DNA of 64,000 nucleotides from Allorhodopirellula solitaria (GTDB lineage: Bacteria; Planctomycetota; Planctomycetia; Pirellulales; Pirellulaceae), in the NCBI RefSeq assembly GCF_007859855.1, contig NZ_SJPK01000001.1, positions 124,001 through 188,000 on the forward strand, in the 5' to 3' direction. Positions 44,095 to 51,990 of the stretch are shown here, one piece after another. Both the position numbers and the translations under genes were made by a program. The notes beneath the pieces are model-generated. The model was not told the DNA's origin. It saw only the letters and a list, made by a program, of their open reading frames with translations, and did not search any database. How positions within the stretch are numbered: position 1 is the first letter of the stretch; every line of letters starts with the position of its first letter.

Positions 44095-44567
44095 TGCCGA
44101 ACCCATACCACCCCGAGATGCCACCGTATCCGTTCGTGCCCCCGTTCGATCCTCCCGGCAGCGAACCACCTTACGAACCCGAGGATGATGATGAACCGGA
44201 AGAAGACGACAACGACGGCCCGATCATCTTGACGCCACCGCCCGAACCACCGCCACCGGTCTGGCCCGACGACTATCCGCCCGGCTATCCCGAGCCAGGC
44301 CCGCGCCCGCCATGGTATCCCGAGGACTTCCCGTGGCCGCCGCCGCCTGAAGAACCGGTGGTGATCCAGAATCCATTGCCACCGCACATCTGGCCGCGTT
44401 TGCCACCCGACCATCCATACCACTTACCGCCCGGAAATTCGTACCCAGACAACCTACCGCCCGGTCACCCCGGCGAAGCCTACCCCGGAATGCCCGACTA
44501 CCCTGTCGTGCATCCTGGCGATTGGGGCGACGACTGGCCCAGCTATCCCGGCATCCTGGACGACTGA
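44094..44567 (+). CDS. proline-rich acidic low-complexity protein
   Basis: A 157-residue protein starting at ATG 44094 in a TAATG overlap. Pro makes up about a third of it, with many Tyr, Trp and Asp (PPYPFVPPFDPPGSEPPYEP, PPGYPEPGPRPPWYPEDFPW). There is no signal peptide. It is the last gene of the long plus-strand virion/glycan operon and is followed by a terminator. Such proteins are often flexible virion or surface spacers; function unknown. Confidence 0.72.
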   Translation: MPNPYHPEMPPYPFVPPFDPPGSEPPYEPEDDDEPEEDDNDGPIILTPPPEPPPPVWPDDYPPGYPEPGPRPPWYPEDFPWPPPPEEPVVIQNPLPPHIWPRLPPDHPYHLPPGNSYPDNLPPGHPGEAYPGMPDYPVVHPGDWGDDWPSYPGILDD

Positions 44568-44620
44568 CCGCCGAGCTACAAAGACGGGGTGACTGAGGTC
44601 CAATCGCACATCAAACTCAA

Positions 44621-44657
44621 AAGAAGCCCGCACCGGAACGACCGGTGTGGGCTTCTT
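44621..44657 (+). terminator. terminator of the virion/glycan operon
   Basis: A stem of AAGAAGCCCGCACCGG (44621-44636) and the complementary ACCGGTGTGGGCTTCTT (44641-44657, one G-T pair) with loop AACG. It begins 54 bp after the last stop. The A-start on one side and T-end on the other make it usable in both directions. Confidence 0.8.
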
Positions 44658-44868
44658 TGCGTTTGTCTAGAAACAAACGCAATCGAAAAATGACTGAATG
44701 ATTCCTTCGCGAATACCTCTCGAAGCATAGGAACCGCAGTCGCGGTGCGTTTTGTTGGTCACTAATACACAATATCCAAAAACCGAGTATCGAGGGAATA
44801 AGAACGAGTCGTTGCAATACTAGTCCTCCCCCACAAAACAAGCTCCAATCCACGTTCGTCAGAGCCAG

Positions 44869-44903
44869 AACGCCCGCGAAGGTAGTTGTCGCAGGCGTTT
44901 TCT
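44869..44903. terminator. second terminator between convergent operons
   Basis: Stem AACGCCCGCGA/TCGCAGGCGTT (one mismatch) with a 9-base loop and TTTT on the plus side. It stands 36 bp beyond the stop of the minus-strand gene ending at 44939. Between the two terminators (44658-44868) I see no gene. Confidence 0.65.
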
Positions 44904-44938
44904 ATTAACGCCGAATGAGCATCACCAGAATCGGTGCG

Positions 44939-45529
44939 TCAACGTGAGCGGACGCCTCCGCATGACCGGATTCCAAGGAGCGGAATGGCTCGTCGAACCA
45001 ACCTCACTTGGCGTACGTGCAATTGTACCGGCCCGTGGGCCATGCTGCTGCTCGCCAGCCACGACGCAGATGATAGGCAAGCCTCGGACGTCGTCTGATA
45101 AACACGGACGCGATTTTCCGTCACCGGCAATGCGTGCTGACGCACAAAGTAGGCGGTGCGCACTTGCATTGGTTGCCCCAGTGGCTGGACGAATGCCATC
45201 GAGACTGGTCGCCCGATGACTTGCGTGTGTCCCGACATAGATGTTCCAGGGTAGCCGTCGTGTCGCAGTTCCGTCGATGGAACCGCATAGCTTTGCTGAT
45301 GCACCGACGATTCGTAGCGAACGCGATGGACGCTGGCAACGTCCGTGCGGTCGATGATGGCAGGTGGCGGTTGCGTCGAGGATGACTGCGGCTGATTGCA
45401 GTTGCCGTCAGCCTTGCAAACACTTGCCGGCCAGATCGATTTTAAGTCATCTGGCCAAGTCGCGTTTGCGGTTGGGCTGATCATGACCGAGATTGTCGTC
45501 AACACAACGATGGAGATTGCACTTTTCAT
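44939..45529 (-). CDS. putative secreted small protein
   Basis: A 196-residue protein starting at ATG 45529, chosen because a signal peptide follows (KSAISIVVLTTISVMISPTA with cleavage after ANA). The mature part has two Cys near the start (CKADGNC), a Gln/Pro/Ser stretch and a basic end. No family is recognised. It is the last gene of the minus-strand module and is followed by the bidirectional terminator. Confidence 0.6.
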   Translation of the reverse strand: MKSAISIVVLTTISVMISPTANATWPDDLKSIWPASVCKADGNCNQPQSSSTQPPPAIIDRTDVASVHRVRYESSVHQQSYAVPSTELRHDGYPGTSMSGHTQVIGRPVSMAFVQPLGQPMQVRTAYFVRQHALPVTENRVRVYQTTSEACLSSASWLASSSMAHGPVQLHVRQVRLVRRAIPLLGIRSCGGVRSR

Positions 45530-45573
45530 TGGATCGCTCTGTGGATGGGATTGGGCGCGTGCGAAGGGGTAAT

Positions 45574-45798
45574 TCATTTCGCCGACTTCGCCAGCTCGGC
45601 CAGTAGACTTTGCAGTTCCTCGGAGTTTGCTTCACGCTCCAGAAGACGAAGCAACAACGATCGCGCACGATCGTCCTCCAGCATCGACAGCAGTCTCGTC
45701 CGTCGTTCGTTCGGCATTCGCGAAAGGCACTCAATCAAGTCGGGCAAGTATTTGACCAACATTTCGATGATGATTCGGAAATTCATTTCAGTATCCAA
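45574..45798 (-). CDS. small helical protein behind a poly-C tract
   Basis: A 74-residue protein (or 70 from ATG 45786). It is helical and charged: MLVKYLPDLIECLSRMPNER, MLEDDRARSLLLRLLEREAN. No known family. Its start lies only 11 bp after a run of 11 C on the coding strand, which could change expression by slippage. It stands between the papain-like protease and the secreted protein. Confidence 0.6.
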   Translation of the reverse strand: MDTEMNFRIIIEMLVKYLPDLIECLSRMPNERRTRLLSMLEDDRARSLLLRLLEREANSEELQSLLAELAKSAK

Positions 45799-45808
45799 TC
45801 CAGTTTAA

Positions 45809-45819
45809 GGGGGGGGGGG
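45809..45819. repeat. homopolymer tract G11
   Basis: Eleven consecutive G on the plus strand (C on the coding strand) in the 43-bp gap between two minus-strand genes. Such tracts are slippage-prone in replication. Here it would alter spacing between promoter or ribosome site and the small helical gene, not a reading frame. Confidence 0.9.
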
Positions 45820-45841
45820 AACTCTTGACGCGATTTCACCG

Positions 45842-46915
45842 CTAGCCGAACAGTGGCGAGGGTTTTGGTAGCGTCAATTCACCAATGGACATGCACTCAG
45901 CTTGAGGAATCCAGGAATCAAAGAGACTCAATGGAATGACAAAGCATCCCGCTGGGAATCCGCGACCGATTTCACGGTGCGCTTCGGCACCCCATGAATT
46001 CTTCACAATGACAAACCACGTCCCTTTGACCTCGAAGACTCCATAGATGGTCATGTTGTGGTACCAAGTCCCAGATCGACGATAGATCGTCATCTCGTAC
46101 CGCGGGTCGAATCCTGCGGAAACGAATCCCCATCCGCTACAGATGTGACAAGGTTGTTTCAAAACGGTTATCACATTCATCAAATCTTGACCCGATCGCA
46201 CAACGACCGATTCCGACATGCGGAATTCACTTGCGATATCGAGATGCTCGTTGAGCTCGTCGCGTCGGTTGTTGCCCCAACTACGAACATCCGACGATTG
46301 AGGAAACGGGCCGCGAAACCGGTCTTTTACGCGGTCACAAGGGAGGATGCCGACCGTCTTGTAAGCCCAGATTTGAACCGAGCAGTAGGACCCATCGCCT
46401 CGGGAGATAGAACCGACGAATCGTTCTCCATCCCATAGGTTTTTGCATCGACCCGCGCCATAGTGGTATCCCGTGAACGGCATTGCATGATCTCGCAGAT
46501 TGTTTCCGTCCTGCGGGGACCATCCGACCGGATCTTCCAAGTCACCTTCGTTCAGGATTTCTTGGCTCGCCTTGGCGGCAATCGCCAGGCCACCGCCAGC
46601 CCCAACACAACTGCCAACGCTGCCTTGTGAGTGAACCAACGGTTCGCCGTACAGCAATTGTTCGCTCGCATGGAACGACCAGCCTTGATCAAACTGAAAC
46701 ATCGACCGGCAAAGTTGTTCCATGGGAGACTCCGTATCGGCGTCGGCCAACATCAGTCGGTCGTCGAGATTTGAGAAAAATTGTTGATCCTCCATTTCAA
46801 CCCGTTGGCGTCGTTCTTTGATCAGGCGGTGATTTGCCCAGTCGGTTGGATCGCCCCAACCCAGTTCATTGGCATGTTGAGAGTATTGGCGTTCGATTTT
46901 GGTAAGTGATGGCAT
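45842..46915 (-). CDS. papain-like (C1) cysteine protease
   Basis: A 357-residue protein starting at ATG 46915. The papain catalytic set is visible: Gln97 and Cys103 in HSQGSVGSCVGAGGGL, His286 in GTWYHNMTIYG and Asn306 in VIVKNSWGAE. There is no signal peptide; the 90-residue N-terminal part may be a pro-region or targeting part. It follows the membrane-leader protein gene (46977-47879), so it may be delivered to the envelope by it. Phage-linked C1 proteases are uncommon. A role in lysis or virion maturation is inference. Confidence 0.86.
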   Translation of the reverse strand: MPSLTKIERQYSQHANELGWGDPTDWANHRLIKERRQRVEMEDQQFFSNLDDRLMLADADTESPMEQLCRSMFQFDQGWSFHASEQLLYGEPLVHSQGSVGSCVGAGGGLAIAAKASQEILNEGDLEDPVGWSPQDGNNLRDHAMPFTGYHYGAGRCKNLWDGERFVGSISRGDGSYCSVQIWAYKTVGILPCDRVKDRFRGPFPQSSDVRSWGNNRRDELNEHLDIASEFRMSESVVVRSGQDLMNVITVLKQPCHICSGWGFVSAGFDPRYEMTIYRRSGTWYHNMTIYGVFEVKGTWFVIVKNSWGAEAHREIGRGFPAGCFVIPLSLFDSWIPQAECMSIGELTLPKPSPLFG

Positions 46916-46976
46916 GGATGCACTTTGAAATTGGAGGGTGTTTCGCGAAGTTCGGTGAATGGTGTGGCTGTGTTGG

Positions 46977-47879
46977 TCAGTTACCGAATCCAGCCAAGCC
47001 ATTTCCAACGGCGGTAATGAAGCGAGCCGCTTTGAAGCGATCCATGTCTGATTCAAACTTCTTCCACACTCGGTCGATTTCACCGCGGCATGTCATCCAG
47101 ACAGCGGAGTTTTCACCTTGCAGGATTTTGTCGTGTCCTTCGGTCAGAACCTCGCTTGCAGTAGCAACTGTCGGAATGATTGGTGTTTGCGATCCCGCAA
47201 GCCGTTTCGACGTCGTGAAGTACAGCAGCGACAACTCCGCAGTTGGGAACCCATCACCGGCGTTCGATTGCAGCAACGCGAAGACTTGCTTGCCGAGGTT
47301 GTCGAACTCGTCGTCGGGAACCGTGTCGGGGACGGGTTGCGGGCCAGGCCCTGGCGGCGGATCCGGTTCAGGCGGTGGCGTCGGATCCGGGCCGTTGCCC
47401 CGGATCGTGACCCGTGCGTGTGCTTGGGCCAGTGCACCATCGACCTGACAAATGAGATCGATTTCGTAAACGCCTGGCGGACCAGTCCAAATAGCCGCTT
47501 TGCCATCGTCGACCCGGACCAAGTCAGGCCGGAACCCATCCGGCAAACGGCGTACGATCCAGGCGTACCCGCCGGACCGCTCGCAATCCGCTTCACTGCG
47601 GACTAAGCGATAAGCATCGATTTCGCTCGGCGTGTCAATTTGTTGAGCAATTGCTGGAGCCACGCAGGAGCAAGCGACCATGCCAACGAAGAGACCGATT
47701 TTAACGCCCTGCGTTGCACGAAGTGAATCTCCGATGATCCATGCGGCCACCAACATGATGACCGATTGGACTTGATCTTCGGAAACTGGTAGTCCGAAGT
47801 GATCGGTGGCGACGAACAGAACACCGGATAACGCGAGCCAAAAACGTCGCGACTGAAATAAGTCTTTAAGCTTTTGCAT
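46977..47879 (-). CDS. protein with phage holin-like membrane leader
   Basis: A 300-residue protein starting at ATG 47879. Residues 1-80 match the leader of the plus-strand trypsin-like protease: LFQSRRFWLALSGVLFV, then IMLVAAWIIGDSLRATQ and a third hydrophobic run ending APAIAQQ, a possible signal cleavage site. The external part has an Ig-like beta stretch (GVYEIDLICQVDGALAQAHA), a Pro-rich linker (PPPEPDPPPGPGPQP) and an unrecognised helical end. It stands directly before the papain-like gene. Confidence 0.75.
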   Translation of the reverse strand: MQKLKDLFQSRRFWLALSGVLFVATDHFGLPVSEDQVQSVIMLVAAWIIGDSLRATQGVKIGLFVGMVACSCVAPAIAQQIDTPSEIDAYRLVRSEADCERSGGYAWIVRRLPDGFRPDLVRVDDGKAAIWTGPPGVYEIDLICQVDGALAQAHARVTIRGNGPDPTPPPEPDPPPGPGPQPVPDTVPDDEFDNLGKQVFALLQSNAGDGFPTAELSLLYFTTSKRLAGSQTPIIPTVATASEVLTEGHDKILQGENSAVWMTCRGEIDRVWKKFESDMDRFKAARFITAVGNGLAGFGN

Positions 47880-48025
47880 CTGCCAAACCTCGGGGCACAA
47901 GAATGCGAGCGGCCGAACCATTGGCGTGGCCGCGTGAGTGTCTCTCATCTCCTCTATGCTCGGAGGAGATTGAACGAGGGGGGAATTCTTACGAGAATCG
48001 AAAGTCACGGGTGAAGAGACCGTGA

Positions 48026-49093
48026 TCACGCGAACTTGTTCGCATCTCGCAATTGGTCGCCATCAAGAACAAAATCAAACGAACCAATCCATCGAGTGGC
48101 CTCGGCCAACGTGCATGGCAGCGAATGATATCGATGCGACAGCGGGCCAAGATCTGCGAGCACTTGTCGCAGCAATAGATAGTCGGTGTGCGACGCGCTC
48201 AGTTGTGAAGACAACGATCCAAGGTCGTCGGGCCAAACTATGGACTTATGAGCATGCAGCCCGTACAGACGCATTTCAGGAAAGAGAATCAGCAACTTAC
48301 AAATCGTTTCCGAGTCGGGCGATTCAACGCACCCGACGTTGTGTTTCCGGCAGCGAAGTTGGTCACTGAGTCGACGAATGGGATCGTCCTTGGCCCACGG
48401 CCAATCAGTTGTTTGCCACCGAGCGCCAGCAAGTTTGTTCTTTGCCCCCATGGCGTAGTGAGTGATGTAGGTTGGCGAGAATTTGTCGCGGAGCAACCCA
48501 GCGTTTTGACACAGAATCGTGTTAAATTCTTGTGGAAGAAATCGAATTGCCTCCCGATGCCACGTCCAAAGTATATTGCTAATGATACTTTCATCCGCCC
48601 CCATGTCTCCATAGTTTCGCCACCGCTTGGCTGCGAGATCAATGCGATGCCAAACCGAAGTGAAGTGTGGTAGCCCGTAGAGATAAAGGCCACCGTTAGG
48701 ATGGAGCGCCGGCGGCGAAGACGCAGACTTCAGCCGGCCTGCCCAAATGTTGTGCGCCTTGGCACCCCAGCTCGTTTCATCGACTCGCCGATCGGGTCTT
48801 TGTCTACCGGCGACCATCGCGAACTCGTTGGGTTTCGCGAGATCAAACGGACTTGGACAGTCTTCGCGAATCAACATGTCGTTGTCGAGCTGTAGCACAT
48901 GCGCGTCGCTGCGTTGATCCAACACCGCGCTAAACGCTTGCATCTTCTTCCAAAAGCAGTGCCCCCCCGTCTCGCAGTGAGTGAACCAGATCAATTCGGC
49001 ATCCCATCGTTTTGCCGCTGCCTGATACGATGCACGAACGTTTTGCGGGGCTTGTTTGGGCGGGAAATCGGGAACTACAATCACGCGTTTCAT
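48026..49093 (-). CDS. glycosyltransferase-like protein, copy B
   Basis: A 355-residue paralogue of the plus-strand protein at 42279-43313. Blocks shared are QAPQNVRASYQAAAKRWDAE, HVLQLDNDMLIREDCPSPFD with the D-N-D motif, and LHPNGGLYLYGLPHFTSVWH. It overlaps the sulfotransferase gene upstream by 4 nt. Acceptor and sugar are unknown. Confidence 0.8.
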   Translation of the reverse strand: MKRVIVVPDFPPKQAPQNVRASYQAAAKRWDAELIWFTHCETGGHCFWKKMQAFSAVLDQRSDAHVLQLDNDMLIREDCPSPFDLAKPNEFAMVAGRQRPDRRVDETSWGAKAHNIWAGRLKSASSPPALHPNGGLYLYGLPHFTSVWHRIDLAAKRWRNYGDMGADESIISNILWTWHREAIRFLPQEFNTILCQNAGLLRDKFSPTYITHYAMGAKNKLAGARWQTTDWPWAKDDPIRRLSDQLRCRKHNVGCVESPDSETICKLLILFPEMRLYGLHAHKSIVWPDDLGSLSSQLSASHTDYLLLRQVLADLGPLSHRYHSLPCTLAEATRWIGSFDFVLDGDQLRDANKFA

Positions 49094-49695
49094 TGGGCAC
49101 CTTGGTTGGTAAGGGTCAGAGGCTGCAACTCGTGATAAATTTCAATGTCGTTGACAAGTTGCTTGCACAGACGGCGTCGAGCTTCGTTCGAGACCGATGG
49201 TCGCGAAGGGGCCGCGTTGTGTTGCCGTTCGTTATCGATGGGGACATCGAGCCCAATTCGGTCAAACATCACTCGCATGCACGAGGACAGCGTGTGAGTG
49301 TCGTAGATCCATGTGCGATTAAGAACGCTCCGATAGTCGCCCGCGAAATAGTGGGCGAGGCCAAGAGAAACATGTCCCAAGAATTCAAAAGCGGCGTCCG
49401 CTTCGGGTGAACCCAGGGCATCACACCACTCTTGAGCATTGGGAAACCTCGCGAAAAACTTATTTTCATCGGGGCTCCAATCGGCTTGCTTGCGGAGCCT
49501 GGCATCAAAAGCCGACAAGGCATGCTGCACCGGTTCGCGTATTCCGATCAACAACCGGTCCGCCGGATGGGTCTCGGCGGCCAATATCAGTGGCGTGCAG
49601 TGACCAAGCCAAACATGATCCACACCACCTTCGCGTAGAACACGGTGAACATGAACCCCGCCGGTCTTTCCGACATGAACACAAACGATCATCAT
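49090..49695 (-). CDS. sulfotransferase-like protein
   Basis: A 201-residue protein. The 5'-phosphosulfate loop VCVHVGKTGGVHVHRVL starts it, and RLLIGIREPVQHALSAFDAR is the second PAPS-contacting block. It would transfer sulfate from PAPS to a sugar hydroxyl. It is coupled by 4-nt overlaps to the genes on both sides, the GT25-sulfotransferase before it and the GT-like gene after it. Confidence 0.82.
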   Translation of the reverse strand: MMIVCVHVGKTGGVHVHRVLREGGVDHVWLGHCTPLILAAETHPADRLLIGIREPVQHALSAFDARLRKQADWSPDENKFFARFPNAQEWCDALGSPEADAAFEFLGHVSLGLAHYFAGDYRSVLNRTWIYDTHTLSSCMRVMFDRIGLDVPIDNERQHNAAPSRPSVSNEARRRLCKQLVNDIEIYHELQPLTLTNQGAQ

Positions 49696-51119
49696 CCGTG
49701 CTTCCTCAACTTTGGGTTCACGTGCGCGATGGCTGCTTCCAACTCATCCTGTTCCGGTTCAATGCCCAAGAACTTCACCAAACGAACAATTTCGGCGCGC
49801 GGATCGGACGTGAGCGACGCAAAATTGATTCGGTGGACCAATACGTTCGGATGCGAGGCAATAAATTTCTCGCGATGATGCAACAGGCTTCGTTGCAATC
49901 GTTCGCACGCACGATCGCCTGCGGCGTACCATTGCCCGCGATTCTTGTGACTGCGAGTTTGCAAGCTGCGAATGGACGCTTCGATCGGACGGTCCACCGC
50001 AATGATTCGCAATGAATCACCAATGGCCGCGTAGACCTGATCGGCGAACCGGCACAGGTGCGGATACTTGCCGCCCGCGACACTCTCGTCACGCACCGCT
50101 TCGCTCTTCTTTCCGACGATGAATTTCTTCAGAAGCTGAGTCAGTTCCGCATCACCGATCGTTGGATCGGTGGCCGGGAACTTCATCGCCTTTTCGCACA
50201 ATTCGATCAGCCCAACCGCTTCGCCTCCGCCGGTAGCCTCGAATCCACCGAGTTGATTGCCCATGTGGACACCGAGGTGGTGCATAATCATCGCGACGCA
50301 CGATGTACCGCTGCGATGCGGGCCGAGGACCGCGAAAAAGGGTTCGTCGTTGTGATCAACGTTGACCGCATCGTTGAAGAAGCGGGTCTCGCTCCAACGG
50401 CGCCCCGAGATGTTGCTGCGTGTGGGAAGTTGGCCCACCATCCATCGATCGGGGGCGTAGACAGCAACGGCACCTTTGCCCAAGTTACGGCGAGCGATTC
50501 CAAAGTAGCGACGCTGGATCATTCGACCCAAATGATGGTCGATGTGGTTCGCTTTCTTCCAATCACGGGTGTGCAAGTGTCGGTAGAGGGCCGACATGGC
50601 GGTGCGTCCCCGGACCATGAACGCGTGCGTGCGATTGACGTTGTAGGGAAGATAGACGTGCTCGGAGATCTTCACCGGTGGATGCGAAACGGAATACAGA
50701 TGCTGCCCCCCCAAATACGCCATCCCCCAGTCGTCCGGCAATTCTTCGACGAACTGATGCAGGCGATTCCCAAATTGGTCCCCGAACCCTGCGTCGTCTT
50801 CAAAGACGACGTAGGAGTCGATGCCTTCGGAAAGACATTTTTCGAGAATTAAGAAATGGGATCGGTAACATCCCCAAGCACCGTTGCCCGCCCGCCAGTG
50901 CGCCGGCGGCGGAACACGCCGTCCGTCGATCGCGGCGAACCGCTCTGGTTCAGGCAAAGGCCATGGCTGGGGCAACTGCTCCATCCACTCGCGAAGTCGA
51001 TCGGGACGTTGATCCAGGTTCATCAAGAAACAACGCTGGACTATCTTGTCGCCGGACGTGTGCGATGCTTTATCACCGCGCGGAACCTGTTGTCGTGTAC
51101 TCATCGTGGTGGCGTTCAT
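49692..51119 (-). CDS. GT25 glycosyltransferase fused to sulfotransferase, copy B
   Basis: A 475-residue paralogue of the plus-strand gene at 38303-39688; long identical blocks occur (for example GAWGCYRSHFLILEKC, YVVFEDDAGFG, AVLGPHRSGTSCVAMIMHHL and GGGEAVG). ATG 51119 is chosen; the ORF reaches back to 51221 inside the next gene's end. Both catalytic halves appear intact. The two copies differ over the whole length, so the duplication is not recent. Confidence 0.86.
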   Translation of the reverse strand: MNATTMSTRQQVPRGDKASHTSGDKIVQRCFLMNLDQRPDRLREWMEQLPQPWPLPEPERFAAIDGRRVPPPAHWRAGNGAWGCYRSHFLILEKCLSEGIDSYVVFEDDAGFGDQFGNRLHQFVEELPDDWGMAYLGGQHLYSVSHPPVKISEHVYLPYNVNRTHAFMVRGRTAMSALYRHLHTRDWKKANHIDHHLGRMIQRRYFGIARRNLGKGAVAVYAPDRWMVGQLPTRSNISGRRWSETRFFNDAVNVDHNDEPFFAVLGPHRSGTSCVAMIMHHLGVHMGNQLGGFEATGGGEAVGLIELCEKAMKFPATDPTIGDAELTQLLKKFIVGKKSEAVRDESVAGGKYPHLCRFADQVYAAIGDSLRIIAVDRPIEASIRSLQTRSHKNRGQWYAAGDRACERLQRSLLHHREKFIASHPNVLVHRINFASLTSDPRAEIVRLVKFLGIEPEQDELEAAIAHVNPKLRKHG

Positions 51120-51180
51120 TTTGAATCCGTGAAGAAAGGGAATTGGAAATTCAGTTGTTTGCGAGTCTGCGTCCGCCGGA

Positions 51181-51669
51181 CTAATCGCCTTCCAACGATC
51201 CGTCGGGAAACTTGCGTTCAAAACGACCGATGGCGGTTTGAACCAACGCCCTCGCAGTCGCTAGCGGCAAGTCATCCGCCTCCATCCCGTGTTGGATCGC
51301 CTCGCTTACAAGCCAAGCAGCAATCGTTTCCAAGTTGAGTCGGCAACCCTTGGATCCCCACTTATTCATCGTGATGATGCGATGTTTAGCCAGGCCTGAT
51401 TTCGCTGTCTTCGATAGCCACGGCAGCATCCGTTTCAATTCGCTGCCCGGCCCCATCGCATGCGTTTCGTCCGCCGCACCGTTGCTGGGAACTCGATCAA
51501 AATCATCCTGTGATATTGCACGGTCAGTTAGTGTTTCGCTTGGAGAGCGGATCTGATTGCGACGATCCTCAGCAACTTGGACCCGACCATTCACGAGTTC
51601 GTTGCAGCGATGGCGTGCCGCAGCCCTTGGATCGTCACCATGGTGACCTGTATCTCGACGATCATTCAT
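51181..51669 (-). CDS. uncharacterised phage protein, copy B of 37765-38328
   Basis: 162 residues. The C-terminal half matches the plus-strand paralogue (GPGSELKRMLPWLSKTAKSG, then MNKWGSKGCRLNLETIAAWL and RFERKFPDGS). The N-terminal Cys-rich part of the paralogue is absent and residues 1-40 look unlike it, so the beginning may be lost or frameshifted. It is the first gene of the minus-strand module. Confidence 0.65.
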   Translation of the reverse strand: MNDRRDTGHHGDDPRAAARHRCNELVNGRVQVAEDRRNQIRSPSETLTDRAISQDDFDRVPSNGAADETHAMGPGSELKRMLPWLSKTAKSGLAKHRIITMNKWGSKGCRLNLETIAAWLVSEAIQHGMEADDLPLATARALVQTAIGRFERKFPDGSLEGD

Positions 51670-51990
51670 TCACACATCCTCGGTCGCAATAAGAAGTGGC
51701 CTTGCGAGAACGGAATGTCCTCGCAGGAATCGGATTGGCTGAACCAACCGAATCATCCTTCGCACATTTCTTACCTATGCCGTTCTCCTGCTCTGCGCGG
51801 GAGTAAATCCACAGGAAAATTCTCAGATTCATCGAAGGAAGATTTTCGGCTTTGTAGAAGTTACTAGCTGGAATCCGCAATCGACCTCGGGGGACGAACT
51901 CGCTTGCGGGTGTTGTGCGGTGAATGCAGCCAGGGACGCTGTCCATTGCCATGGGTTTCGACGGAGCAATTTCCACCAAATCAAAAAACG
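51670..51990. other. gap between divergent modules
   Basis: Short ORFs on both strands cross this stretch but none has a convincing protein pattern. The promoter of the minus-strand module and that of the RHS gene should lie here. If the RHS gene starts at TTG 51904 rather than ATG 51991, the gap is 235 bp. Confidence 0.5.
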
